A stretch of DNA of 25,917 nt, taken from an uncultured Acetatifactor sp. (lineage in GTDB: Bacteria > Bacillota > Clostridia > Lachnospirales > Lachnospiraceae). Below the pieces are notes generated by a model, which searched no databases, was not told where the DNA came from, and was given only the letters and a program-made list of their open reading frames with translations. Location of the stretch: contig CAJUAP010000006.1 of NCBI GenBank assembly GCA_910584435.1, positions 67,135-93,051 on the forward strand, given 5' to 3'. The translations under genes were made by a program, and so were the position numbers. Shown here in pieces: positions 1 through 6,842 of the stretch; position 1 is the stretch's first letter, and each line of letters opens with the position of its first letter.

Positions 1-170
1 GCAGGGAAGCCGAAGGGCGCTGGAGCAGAAGGTGAGGTAAAGAGGCCGAGAGGTGCAAAGGAGGCCGAGCGGGGCTGTGGCGAAGGAGACTGAAATGTGT
101 AGAAGCTGAAATATTCGAAGCTGAAGTAATCTGCACAGCATGGTTATAGAAGAGAAGTCGTCCGCATACA
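1..170. other. Left-edge stretch, no recognisable gene
   Basis: No gene can be identified. All three forward frames enter open from the window edge and stop early, at 33-35, 38-40 and 91-93. The longest reads as a Gly/Lys/Glu/Arg-rich tail that could be the end of an upstream gene or just purine-rich spacer. Confidence 0.3.
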
Positions 171-827
171 ATGGAGTGTCTGAGAGTAAAACCATTGGAG
201 GGGACGGTGCAGGAGATGCAGTTTGCAAAGAAGAACTTTCGATTGAATCCAGGTCAGCGCAATATTTTGGCGCTTTTCTGTGCAGGATTACTGACAGGAA
301 TTCTGGTGCTTTATATTGGGAAGAGCATTTTGCTGGAAAATACGGGTTTATTTGATGAAGATACTTTATACCATATGAAGTATATGACCGTAGACAGCAG
401 TGCTCTTTTTTGTTATATTTTGCGCAAAAGAATCGGCAGGTTGTTAATTCTGGCGGTGCTCTCCACCACCTATTTAGGTTTGGCAGCCTGTATGGGCACT
501 GTATTCTGGTATGGTATGTCCGCAGGAGTTCTGCTGGCTTCATTGGCCATACGATACGGTGTGAAAGGGATTGTGCTGGCAGTGCTCAGTATATTTCCGC
601 AATATCTGATTTATGTGCCTGGCATGTTAGTAATGCTTACATGGTGTGAGACAGTTTTCAGAGCGATTTATCACAGGAACGGCGGAGGATATGAGGCTGT
701 CAACAAAGGATTCCTTCTCCGCCAGACAGGACAGCTTGCGGCAATCATTGCAGCAATGACGGCAGGCTGTCTGGCAGAAGGATACATAAATCCTTATATA
801 CTGAAGGGATTTCTGAAGATATTTTGA
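171..827 (+). CDS. spoIIM: Stage II sporulation protein M-like membrane protein
   Basis: An integral membrane protein of up to 218 residues resembling SpoIIM, which in Bacillus works with SpoIID and SpoIIP in the peptidoglycan-remodelling complex that drives engulfment of the forespore. Seen: a short basic N-terminus, a hydrophobic segment at about residues 30-52, then several more between about 90 and 215. The LIYVPGMLVML stretch and the C-terminal GCLAEGYINPYILKG motif are typical of the family. The start is uncertain. ATG 171 has a weak ribosome site, and ATG 216 is an alternative with GGAGG about 14 bases upstream, giving a protein nearer the usual length. It converges on the DAHP synthase gene with a 21-base gap and no clear terminator between. 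The name rests on motif and topology recognition, not alignment. Confidence 0.8.
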   Translation: MECLRVKPLEGTVQEMQFAKKNFRLNPGQRNILALFCAGLLTGILVLYIGKSILLENTGLFDEDTLYHMKYMTVDSSALFCYILRKRIGRLLILAVLSTTYLGLAACMGTVFWYGMSAGVLLASLAIRYGVKGIVLAVLSIFPQYLIYVPGMLVMLTWCETVFRAIYHRNGGGYEAVNKGFLLRQTGQLAAIIAAMTAGCLAEGYINPYILKGFLKIF

Positions 828-848
828 CGGAAGTCTGACAGGCAGGTA

Positions 849-1877
849 TTATTCATATTCTGCCAATTCATAGATCAGGCGTTCGGAAGCTTCCCAGCCC
901 AGACAGGGGTCTGTAATTGACTTCCCATAGATGCCGCCTCCTACCTTTTGGCATCCCTCTTCAATATAACTTTCAATCATGACGCCTTTTACCAATCTGT
1001 GAATGTCTGAATTCAGTTTACGGCTGTGCATAACTTCCTTGGCAATGCGGATCTGTTGTTCAAATTGTTTGCCGGAATTGGAATGGTTGGCGTCAATGAC
1101 ACAGGCGGGATTCAACAAATCCATCTTGTTATACATTTCCAGTAATAGATTCAAATCTTCATAATGGTAGTTGGGGATATTGTTGCCATGTTTGTTGACA
1201 GCACCCCGCAGGACGGTGTGTGTCAGCTTGTTGCCGGTCGTGGAGACCTCCCATCCTCTGTATATAAAGGAGTGTGGATGTTGTGCGGCGTATACGGAGT
1301 TCAGCATAACAGACAAATCTCCGCTGGTAGGATTTTTCATGCCGGCAGGAACATCAAAGCCGCTGACGGTCAGGCGGTGCTGCTGATCTTCTACAGAACG
1401 GGCACCGATGGCTACATATGACAGAATGTCGGACAAGTATCTCCAGTTTTCCGGGTATAGCATTTCATCCGCAGCAGTCAGCCCGGATACTTCAATGGAT
1501 CGAATATGCATTTTCCGCATGGCAATCAGGCCCGCCAGGAAGTCAGGCTTCTTCTCGGGATCAGGCTGATGGACAATGCCTTTATAGCCTTCTCCGGTGG
1601 TGCGGGGTTTATTGGTGTAGATTCTTGGAATCAGAATCAATTTATCCTTAACTTTGTCACTTACTTTGGCCAGGCGGCTTACATACTCACAGACAGATTC
1701 TTCATTATCTGCAGAACAGGGACCAATGATCACCAGAAATTGACTGCTTTCTCCGGTGATGACTTTTCTGATTGCTTCATCGCGTTCCTGCTTTATTTCT
1801 GCCAAAGCCTTGGGGAGCGGATATTCCTGACGTATTTCGTCCGGGGTGGGCAGTTTCTTTATAAATTGAAAGCTCAT
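849..1877 (-). CDS. aroF: 3-deoxy-7-phosphoheptulonate (DAHP) synthase, class I AroFGH type
   Basis: Condenses phosphoenolpyruvate with erythrose 4-phosphate to DAHP, the first step of the shikimate pathway, in the cytoplasm. At 342 residues it matches the metal-dependent AroF/AroG/AroH family (about 350). Seen: the IGPCS motif with the metal-binding Cys, the KPRTTGEGYKG substrate loop, the IGARS motif, KNPTSGD, DANHSNSGK with the metal His, GVMIES with the metal Glu, and a C-terminal SITDPCLGW with the metal Asp. The frame remains open 60 codons upstream, but ATG 1877 is preferred. It starts the conserved MSFQFIKKLPTPDEI segment, and the extra upstream residues are translated from the promoter region. 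Which aromatic amino acid inhibits it cannot be read from the sequence. Confidence 0.95.
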   Translation of the reverse strand: MSFQFIKKLPTPDEIRQEYPLPKALAEIKQERDEAIRKVITGESSQFLVIIGPCSADNEESVCEYVSRLAKVSDKVKDKLILIPRIYTNKPRTTGEGYKGIVHQPDPEKKPDFLAGLIAMRKMHIRSIEVSGLTAADEMLYPENWRYLSDILSYVAIGARSVEDQQHRLTVSGFDVPAGMKNPTSGDLSVMLNSVYAAQHPHSFIYRGWEVSTTGNKLTHTVLRGAVNKHGNNIPNYHYEDLNLLLEMYNKMDLLNPACVIDANHSNSGKQFEQQIRIAKEVMHSRKLNSDIHRLVKGVMIESYIEEGCQKVGGGIYGKSITDPCLGWEASERLIYELAEYE

Positions 1878-1964
1878 TTTTTTCTCTTGCCTGAATCGGC
1901 TGTCCTTTCTATAATTGATAGTATATAATTCTTTTGAAAATGTGGTTGTGTCTGAAACAATTCT

Positions 1965-1993
1965 ATTATAGTATATGAATATGATTCCTGCAA
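1965..1993 (-). promoter_or_regulatory. SigA-type promoter of the DAHP synthase gene
   Basis: On the minus strand TTGCAG (1988-1993) and TATAAT (1965-1970) are separated by exactly 17 bases. Transcription would start near 1958, giving a leader of about 80 nt. I see no obvious attenuator hairpin with a T-run in it. The rest of the gap up to 2296 holds only a short purine-rich repeat near 2061-2087 and the sigma-factor upstream region. Confidence 0.7.
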
Positions 1994-2296
1994 GAAATTT
2001 AGAAAAAGTGAAGAAATTATTGAGATGTTTATAGATGGTAAAATCAGAGGATAGCAAGGGAAAATAGAGGAAAATAGAGGAAATTAGTGGTAGAATTTTA
2101 GGTGAATCGTGTTGATAGTTTGGGAAGGAGCAGAGGTGAGGGGAAAATCATACATTGTTGTGCTGCAAGTGCGGCATGATTAAAAAACTTGAAAGAAAGT
2201 CACTTCAAAAATAACAGCTTAATGGAAATTTTCATAATGAACGGATAAGTTTTGTAGTCGGGGAATTCAATTGTAATAGATGGGACGGCGAAAAAG

Positions 2297-2809
2297 ATGG
2301 AAGAGAAAGAAGCTGTAATGAGTGTGGACAATGGTGTGAATCGTGATTTTGCAGTGTTTTATAAAGAAAATCTGGAAATGCTTTACCATTACATATATCG
2401 TGTATTTCCAAATAAACAGATTGCAGAAGATATTATGCAGGAAACATTCTATGTGGCATTTAAGAAACAGAGCGAGTTGTGGGAGCATCCCAATCCGCGC
2501 TATCGTCTGCTGCGCATTGCGAGATACAAAATGAAGGAATTTCGTAAGAAAATGCGTTACAGAAATACGGAGCCATGGGAACCGGAGCGTTTCGACTTGG
2601 CAGAAGAGGATGTCAGTTATGATATTAAGGAGCTGGATGTGGCGGCATGTCATATGCTGGGTGAGAAGGAATGGCGTCTGCTCAAGAAGTATTATATGTT
2701 CGGCGTTACAATATCGGAATTAGCAGAGGCAGAAGGGATAACAGAGAATAATATGAGAGTGAGGCTGTCTCGCTGGATGAAGACGCTGCGGAATCAGATA
2801 GAGGGCTAG
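2297..2809 (+). CDS. ECF-type RNA polymerase sigma factor (sigma-70 family)
   Basis: A 170-residue sigma factor with two domains. The sigma2 region spans about residues 15-85: FYKENLEMLYHYIYRVF, then the region 2.2-like segment around AEDIMQETFYVAFKK, then an RIARYKMKEFRKK stretch likely to contact the -10. The sigma4 helix-turn-helix is at about 115-165 (WRLLKKYYMFGVTISELAEAEG followed by a MRVRLSRW recognition helix). The size and lack of regions 1 and 3 fit the ECF class. ATG 2297 has a weak ribosome site, and the in-frame ATG 2318 is an alternative. Fourteen bases separate it from the next gene, a membrane protein that fits an anti-sigma partner. A GAAC (2239-2242) with CGGG 16 bases further on resembles an ECF promoter and might be autoregulatory, but this is weak. 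Its regulon is unknown. Confidence 0.85.
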   Translation: MEEKEAVMSVDNGVNRDFAVFYKENLEMLYHYIYRVFPNKQIAEDIMQETFYVAFKKQSELWEHPNPRYRLLRIARYKMKEFRKKMRYRNTEPWEPERFDLAEEDVSYDIKELDVAACHMLGEKEWRLLKKYYMFGVTISELAEAEGITENNMRVRLSRWMKTLRNQIEG

Positions 2810-2823
2810 GAGGGATAGAAGGG

Positions 2824-4230
2824 ATGCGTAAGCAGGATGGAAGAAGCCAGGAGAGGGAGTCACTGGTGAAAGGATTAAGGGATAAGCTGGAGTGGTATAC
2901 CATGAGTGCTTCTGATGAGGAATACGATGAGAGAGCTGTGGAATCCATATTGTATCTGCTTGACGGCCTGGCCCCTTTGGAAGATGAGGAAAAGCCGGAA
3001 CCGGAAGAAGCATGGGGACGGTTTGAGGCGCTTGTAAGAGAGTGGGAGGGAGGAAATGCGGCAGTGACGGCAGAAATTAACGTTAAGCATGAGACTGTGG
3101 ATGAAGCGGAAGTTCAGGAAGAACCGAAGTCATTGGATACGGCGGAAGTTTCGGAAAAAACGAAATCGGCGGAGGCGGCAGAAATTTCGGGAAGGCCGGG
3201 GGAGCAGGATATGCAGGAATCATTGGGGACTGTGGGAAAGCAGGATGTACCAAAAGTTTCCAAGGCAGCAGAATCAGCGGGACAGCCAAACGATACGGAT
3301 GTATTGGAAGAAACAGCCCAGCCGCAGCCGGAAGAGCTGGGAGAGACATTGGGAAAGACACGGGGACATGGAAAGGTAAAAAGCAGAAAAAGACCGAAGG
3401 CTGTGGAAATACTGATAAACGGGAAAGAGATGGAAGCTTCTCAGGAACTGGGGATACCGGCAGGGCTTGCAAGGAGACAGATATCTGTGCATACGGGCGC
3501 TGCGTCTGCGAGGCGAATGCTGCATAATTTGTCGGAGAATCAGAAGGGGGCTGTGCGCTGCAATAAATATATTGTGGCAGCGGTTCTGCTGCTGTTAGTG
3601 ATATCAGCGGTTGGGATTATGGGGAATGTTCATGCAGGAGCCAGCCCTGATACCGGATTTTTCCATTGGCTGAAACGTGATAATACAGGTATGCAGATGA
3701 TTACATCACCGGAAGATTTGGACAATGACACGGATGTAAAAGGTGTGCATACATATTTTAATCGTGAGGATGTTCCGAAATGGGCGCAGGGATGGCTTGA
3801 GATTGACGATGAATTTGAGATGCCGGATAATTATGAGTGGTCACGTTATGAAATAGAGGAAGGTAGGAATTTTCATAAGGCTGCCAGCGTTTATATAGAT
3901 GGGGCAGTCAATAAAGAGTCGCTTTTAGGGATGGTGATGTATTACGGGGAAATATCATTTAACACAGAAGAGCTTATAGAGTATAAGGATGCCGGCAGTT
4001 ATGAGATAGAGCAAAAAGAAATAAGTATTCTGAGTAAAACAGATGATATGGGAATAAACTATTATCTTATTTATTTCTTTGAGGGGAATTGCCAATATTT
4101 TATGCAGGGGCAGGACAATTTGGACGAACTGAAGTCGTTAATGGAACAATATTGGTTCTATGTGAGAAATAATTTGGAAGAAAATGAAATTATTTGTAAT
4201 AAAATGCTTTCTCAGGCCATTTATAAGTAG
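2824..4230 (+). CDS. Putative membrane-anchored anti-sigma factor with a DUF4367-like extracytoplasmic domain
   Basis: Likely holds the preceding sigma factor inactive at the membrane and senses a surface signal. This is inferred from gene order and topology. Seen: a cytoplasmic acidic N-terminal region (about 1-75), an extended low-complexity Glu/Pro/Ala/Lys linker (about 80-185), a second basic stretch, one transmembrane helix at about 249-270 (YIVAAVLLLLVISAVGIMG), and an outside domain of about 195 residues. The outer domain resembles the DUF4367 domains found on clostridial sigma-linked membrane proteins. No zinc-binding HxxxCxxC anti-sigma motif is visible. The start codon follows AGGAGGG that overlaps the end of the sigma gene, so the two are almost certainly co-transcribed. 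At 468 residues it is longer than simple anti-sigma factors because of the linker. Confidence 0.65.
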   Translation: MRKQDGRSQERESLVKGLRDKLEWYTMSASDEEYDERAVESILYLLDGLAPLEDEEKPEPEEAWGRFEALVREWEGGNAAVTAEINVKHETVDEAEVQEEPKSLDTAEVSEKTKSAEAAEISGRPGEQDMQESLGTVGKQDVPKVSKAAESAGQPNDTDVLEETAQPQPEELGETLGKTRGHGKVKSRKRPKAVEILINGKEMEASQELGIPAGLARRQISVHTGAASARRMLHNLSENQKGAVRCNKYIVAAVLLLLVISAVGIMGNVHAGASPDTGFFHWLKRDNTGMQMITSPEDLDNDTDVKGVHTYFNREDVPKWAQGWLEIDDEFEMPDNYEWSRYEIEEGRNFHKAASVYIDGAVNKESLLGMVMYYGEISFNTEELIEYKDAGSYEIEQKEISILSKTDDMGINYYLIYFFEGNCQYFMQGQDNLDELKSLMEQYWFYVRNNLEENEIICNKMLSQAIYK

Positions 4231-4307
4231 AAGGATAATTTAATGGGAGTTTTACGGAAAGGAGATTAAGAGGGTCCTTCAAAAAATTATAGTAAGGAGA
4301 AGAGAAG

Positions 4308-4802
4308 ATGAAAAAAGTATTACGAATGATAATGAGCGTAGCGGTTATGGCGGCAATGCTCGCAGGAAATGTTCAGCTTACATGTCAGGCGGCTGAAAAT
4401 GAGGGCATGGAAGTTGTGGAAGAGAATCCGGAGGTGCTGGAGGCCAAAGTCATTGATATTGAGGACGAGGCTGTGCCGTATACGGCATTGGCACAATGCA
4501 TTATCAGTGTCAGCGGACATGATGACGGCATGTATATTGATATTACCACAGGTGCCATTGGAACGGCTTCTGTTATCGGAGTGAAAGACATTAAGATTCA
4601 AAGGAAATTCTGGTATGGCTGGACTACGGTGGCTACCAGCAGCGGAGGGGAAATAAATGATCGCACTATGGCGTTAGTTTGTATCACCTATGCCAATGCC
4701 GTAAAAGAAGCCACATACCGTATTACTTGTATTCATTATGCAGATGTGAACGGATATACGGAGGGCGAGAATGACACAGGTGCCTTCGTTTATACATATT
4801 GA
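4308..4802 (+). CDS. Small secreted protein of unknown function
   Basis: I do not recognise the family. The 164-residue product begins with a clear Sec signal peptide (MKKVLRMIMSVAVMAAMLAG, cleavage probably near CQAA, residues 26-29). An acidic stretch rich in Glu and Val follows (about 30-55). The mature C-terminal part is Ser/Thr/Tyr-rich and probably beta-rich, with single Cys residues in AQCIISVSG, LVCITYAN and YRITCIHYAD. AAGGAG lies about 9 bases before the ATG. It sits 77 bases after the anti-sigma-like gene in the same direction and may be a target of that sigma factor or part of its signal path. A CQAA sequence near the cleavage site could be read as a lipobox, but the preceding LT is a poor match. 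The hairpin remnant at 4815-4846 lies just downstream. Confidence 0.6.
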   Translation: MKKVLRMIMSVAVMAAMLAGNVQLTCQAAENEGMEVVEENPEVLEAKVIDIEDEAVPYTALAQCIISVSGHDDGMYIDITTGAIGTASVIGVKDIKIQRKFWYGWTTVATSSGGEINDRTMALVCITYANAVKEATYRITCIHYADVNGYTEGENDTGAFVYTY

Positions 4803-4806
4803 TTGA

Positions 4807-4854
4807 GGGAAGCTATAACGGTTCAGTGAACTGTCTGAACTGTTACGGGAAGAC
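4807..4854. repeat. Minimal TIR-loop-TIR remnant of the 14024 MITE family
   Basis: TAACGGTTCAG (4816-4826) and CTGAACTGTTA (4835-4845) form an 11-bp stem with one G-T pair and an 8-base loop. The arms are the outer part of the terminal repeat of the MITE at 14024-14242. The flanks GGGAAGCT (4807-4814) and GGGAAGAC (4847-4854) agree at 6 of 8 positions, as expected for a decayed 8-bp target duplication. Confidence 0.55.
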
Positions 4855-4890
4855 AGGAAGTTACATTAGGAACATGTTGACAATTATTAT

Positions 4891-5208
4891 ATGGAGGATG
4901 GAACCATTTACTATATCAGTTTTTATAGCTCGCTGATTGAAACATTAGGATATGACCCGCAATGTGCCCTATTGGAAGTCAAACTGACGAGTGACGGACG
5001 AGTAAGGCGGTACACAGGTGTTCCGGAAGATATATGGTATGGCCTCAGAGAAAATTATCATCCGGATACATATTTCCGTAGATTTATTTGTGGTAAATAT
5101 CCGGAAGAAGTGATTTCAGACGAATGCATGAAGAATTCTGAGCCTTGGAGGAATGACGCAGATGCTGAATTGGACAAGAGTAGGATAACGGGTTCGTTTT
5201 ACTCTTAG
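4891..5208 (+). CDS. KTSC-domain protein
   Basis: A 105-residue protein whose central part (about residues 10-68) matches the KTSC domain, named for its occurrence at the C-terminus of some lysyl-tRNA synthetases and also found alone. Seen: SSLIETLGYDPQCALLEVK, a R-x-Y-x-GVP segment (RRYTGVPEDIWYGL) and YFRRFICGKYP. The domain's function is not established; a nucleic-acid or peptide binding role has been considered. The start is doubtful. ATG 4891 has no proper ribosome site, since AGGA at 4868-4871 lies 19 bases upstream and the frame opens only at 4870. The gene may therefore be poorly translated or decaying, in line with the broken frames downstream. It follows the secreted-protein gene by 88 bases. 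Confidence 0.65.
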   Translation: MEDGTIYYISFYSSLIETLGYDPQCALLEVKLTSDGRVRRYTGVPEDIWYGLRENYHPDTYFRRFICGKYPEEVISDECMKNSEPWRNDADAELDKSRITGSFYS

Positions 5209-5224
5209 TTGATATGGAACACCT

Positions 5225-5482
5225 ATGGGTGAAGGGCAGTTTACATTGAGGTATTGATGGCAACAAGTGGTTGGTAGTTTGAAACATTCTCCTGAAGAAT
5301 GGAATGTGTTCACAATAAAACTTAATGCAGTCAACTGCACCACCATGAAGGAAAAAGTCGGCGTTGGCTATGAATATGTAATTATTTTGGAATATATTCA
5401 TTGAAACAAGTTGGTATCTGATAGTGCAGATGATATGCAGAAACGGATAAAGAAATGCGAAGTTCCGCTTGTAAGAAAATGA
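5225..5482 (+). pseudogene. Possible decayed gene, one frame with two internal TGA stops
   Basis: A single reading frame from ATG 5225 to TGA 5480-5482 has only two interruptions, TGA at 5255-5257 and TGA at 5402-5404. Between and after them it reads protein-like, with segments such as SPEEWNVFTIKLNAV, VGVGYEYVIILEYIH and DDMQKRIKKCEVPLVRK. A rho-independent terminator follows 16 bases later. I do not recognise the family. It could be chance, as the gap between the two stops is only 48 codons, but the terminator right after the final stop favours a real gene 3' end. Confidence 0.35.
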
Positions 5483-5498
5483 ACAGAGAACCTGCAGG

Positions 5499-5529
5499 GG
5501 TGTATGGGATAAAAACCATACACCTTTTT
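5499..5529 (+). terminator. Rho-independent terminator
   Basis: GGTGTATGG (5499-5507) pairs perfectly with CCATACACC (5516-5524) across an 8-base loop and is followed at once by TTTTT. It ends the 2297-5210 cluster or the decayed frame just upstream. Confidence 0.85.
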
Positions 5530-5793
5530 CAATTTCCCGGTTGAAAATGGGGACAAAGTGTGGTAAAGTACTGGTAAAGCAAATTTTCTATGTTTAGCAA
5601 ATGTTCAATGCAGTCTTATATGGAGTATTTCCATTCTTCTTGCAGGTCGGAAAATTCTTGCTTTGAATTCACAATGGATACCGGGCCGTTATGAGCTTAC
5701 GGCAGATATTATTGCTCGTGAGTACAGGATCGCATTATGGAAAAGTGGGATTTCCAGGCGGACTCCCACAGGAAAGGAAAAGGGAGGTGCAAA

Positions 5794-6287
5794 ATGGCAG
5801 AGAAGGACATTATGGAGAAGATTCTGCTCTCCTACGCGGATGTATTTGCAGACTGCGGAAATGTACTGATGTGAAAATGAAAGTTTTCCATATGAATAAC
5901 CTGCCGGAAGATGTAAGGAGGAAGTTTACCAGCGATATAGGGTTTGTTGCAGATTACCTGAATGAGGGGAGTTTTGAGAAACGAAAAGACCAGAAGATAA
6001 TACATTTGGAGGCGTTGTGCAGTATGATGGAGGCGCTTACCGGAGACAGCAGGTTTACGGACAGAATGGGTGGGATGCTGAAGAAGCAGGAAGGAGGCAG
6101 AGAAGTAAAGATGTGCGAATATATTGATATGCTGGAAGCAAGAGGGAAAGAGAAAGGTGAGAATATGCTGGCTGCGCTTTTGACCCGGCTGTATGCATTG
6201 GGAAGGGAGGGGGACGTGAAACTGGTACTGGAGGATAAGGATGCCAGGAAGGAGCTGTATCAGGAATTCAGTATTGGCAGCGAATAA
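5794..6287 (+). pseudogene. Rpn-family (PD-(D/E)XK) recombination-promoting nuclease/transposase-like pseudogene with internal deletion
   Basis: Two parts of one gene are fused out of frame. The start is intact: GGGAGG, then ATG 5794, reading MAEKDIMEKILLSYADVFAD and stopping at TGA 5872-5874 after 26 codons. The second part lies in another frame from about 5868, reading VKMKVFHMNNLPEDVRRKF, then FVADYLNEGSFEKRKDQKI, ALTGDSRF and MCEYIDMLEARGKEKGE, to the stop at 6285-6287. These are the N- and C-terminal signatures of the Rpn/PDDEXK family common in Lachnospiraceae, normally around 300 residues. The nuclease core between them is missing, so roughly 500 bases or more appear deleted. A continuous frame from 5691 runs through the C-terminal part, but its first 59 codons are not coding-like. 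The product is presumably inactive. Confidence 0.75.
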
Positions 6288-6350
6288 CGTTCAAAAATGC
6301 TCAGGTTACTTTGGTTCATAATTTTCCTGGTTTGGGGTATTGCCCAGTCA

Positions 6351-6376
6351 TATGAATGGCATGGCTGAACTGTTAC
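6351..6376 (+). repeat. Single end of the 14024 MITE family
   Basis: These 26 bases are identical to the reverse complement of 14024-14049, the left terminus of the MITE. They end in the core GGCTGAACTGTTAC. No convincing partner arm or target duplication is visible, so this is a solo end or truncated copy lying just upstream of the Fur-regulated promoter. Confidence 0.65.
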
Positions 6377-6417
6377 ATATTTTGAAGTTGAAGAATGTCA
6401 ATATTTTCCTCAATTTA

Positions 6418-6446
6418 TTGACAAATTGTCATGTATGATTTAATCT
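6418..6446 (+). promoter_or_regulatory. Promoter of the Cys-rich FeoB-associated protein
   Basis: A perfect -35 TTGACA (6418-6423) is followed after 17 bases by TAATCT (6441-6446), a weak -10. The Fur-like box lies directly downstream over the expected start site. Confidence 0.5.
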
Positions 6447-6451
6447 GTAAA

Positions 6452-6466
6452 TGAGAATGATTCTTA
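6452..6466. promoter_or_regulatory. Fur-box-like operator
   Basis: TGAGAATGATTCTTA fits the 7-1-7 Fur consensus TGATAATNATTATCA at 12 of 14 informative positions. It sits 5 bases after the -10, where binding of an iron-loaded repressor would block transcription. The match and position are seen; the identity of the repressor is inferred. Confidence 0.6.
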
Positions 6467-6498
6467 ATATAGAAAAGCACAGGAGATTGGAAAATTCT

Positions 6499-6690
6499 AT
6501 GGCAGATTTTGTGATACTGTTGATTTTGGGTGCCATTGTAATTTTGATTATACGCGGACAGCTGCGCAGGGCTGGCCGGCCACAGGATGGCGGAGGCTGT
6601 CCAGGGTGTGCCGGCTGCTCCGTCTGCGGCGGTCATAGTGCCTGTGCAGGTGGTACCGATCAGAAAACGGAAAAGGCGGGCAGAGAATAA
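6499..6690 (+). CDS. FeoB-associated Cys-rich membrane protein
   Basis: A 63-residue protein with one N-terminal transmembrane helix (ADFVILLILGAIVILIIRG, about residues 2-20), a short basic loop and a Cys-rich tail with CPGCAGCSVCGG. This pattern is that of the FeoB-associated Cys-rich membrane proteins, usually encoded beside the ferrous iron transporter FeoB and thought to aid iron uptake. The frame opens earlier at 6451, but the added residues would be translated from the Fur-like box, and the family begins at MADF, so ATG 6499 is chosen (AGGAG about 13 bases upstream). No feoA or feoB is next to it here. It has its own promoter, operator and terminator, which suggests a single-gene iron-responsive unit. 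The Cys tail could bind iron or another metal directly. Confidence 0.75.
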   Translation: MADFVILLILGAIVILIIRGQLRRAGRPQDGGGCPGCAGCSVCGGHSACAGGTDQKTEKAGRE

Positions 6691-6742
6691 AATGGAATTG
6701 AAAAAGTAAGCAGATTGACACGAAGGGATCTTATTTTCATAT

Positions 6743-6769
6743 AAAAGGACATATTTCATGTCCTTTTTT
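6743..6769 (+). terminator. Rho-independent terminator
   Basis: AAAAGGACAT (6743-6752) pairs with ATGTCCTTTT (6758-6767) across a 5-base loop, and the T-run continues to 6769. It closes the single-gene iron unit. The A-rich arm means it could also act in reverse, but no minus-strand gene is near. Confidence 0.85.
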
Positions 6770-6800
6770 CAATTTGTATCTTTTCCTGAAAAGAGGAATA

Positions 6801-6809
6801 TGCTATACT
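6801..6809 (+). promoter_or_regulatory. Extended -10 promoter of the deacetylase/pyrH unit
   Basis: TGCTATACT (6801-6809) is an extended -10 (TGN plus TATACT) 34 bases before the deacetylase start. The -35 region is poor, as is common for extended -10 promoters. Confidence 0.5.
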
Positions 6810-6842
6810 ACATGAGAGGATGTTAAAGGGTTTGGACGAAAT

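Noticed and set aside
1878..1958. T-box or attenuator in the DAHP synthase leader
   Set aside because: The leader is only about 80 nt, and I find no specifier/T-box sequence or terminator with a T-run.
849..2057. Longer DAHP synthase start at 2057
   Set aside because: The extra 60 residues are translated from the promoter and leader and do not fit the family N-terminus.
2706..3525. Minus-strand frames over the sigma and anti-sigma genes
   Set aside because: They are Ser/Pro/Leu-rich shadows of the purine-rich coding strand with no supporting signals.
5255..5404. Selenocysteine or TGA recoding to explain the two stops
   Set aside because: No SECIS-like context or known selenoprotein motif is visible; ordinary decay is simpler.
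5691..5868. N-terminal part of the 198-codon frame as a real protein
   Set aside because: It overlaps the true MAEKDI start in another frame and has no coding character; only the C-terminal part belongs to the Rpn family.
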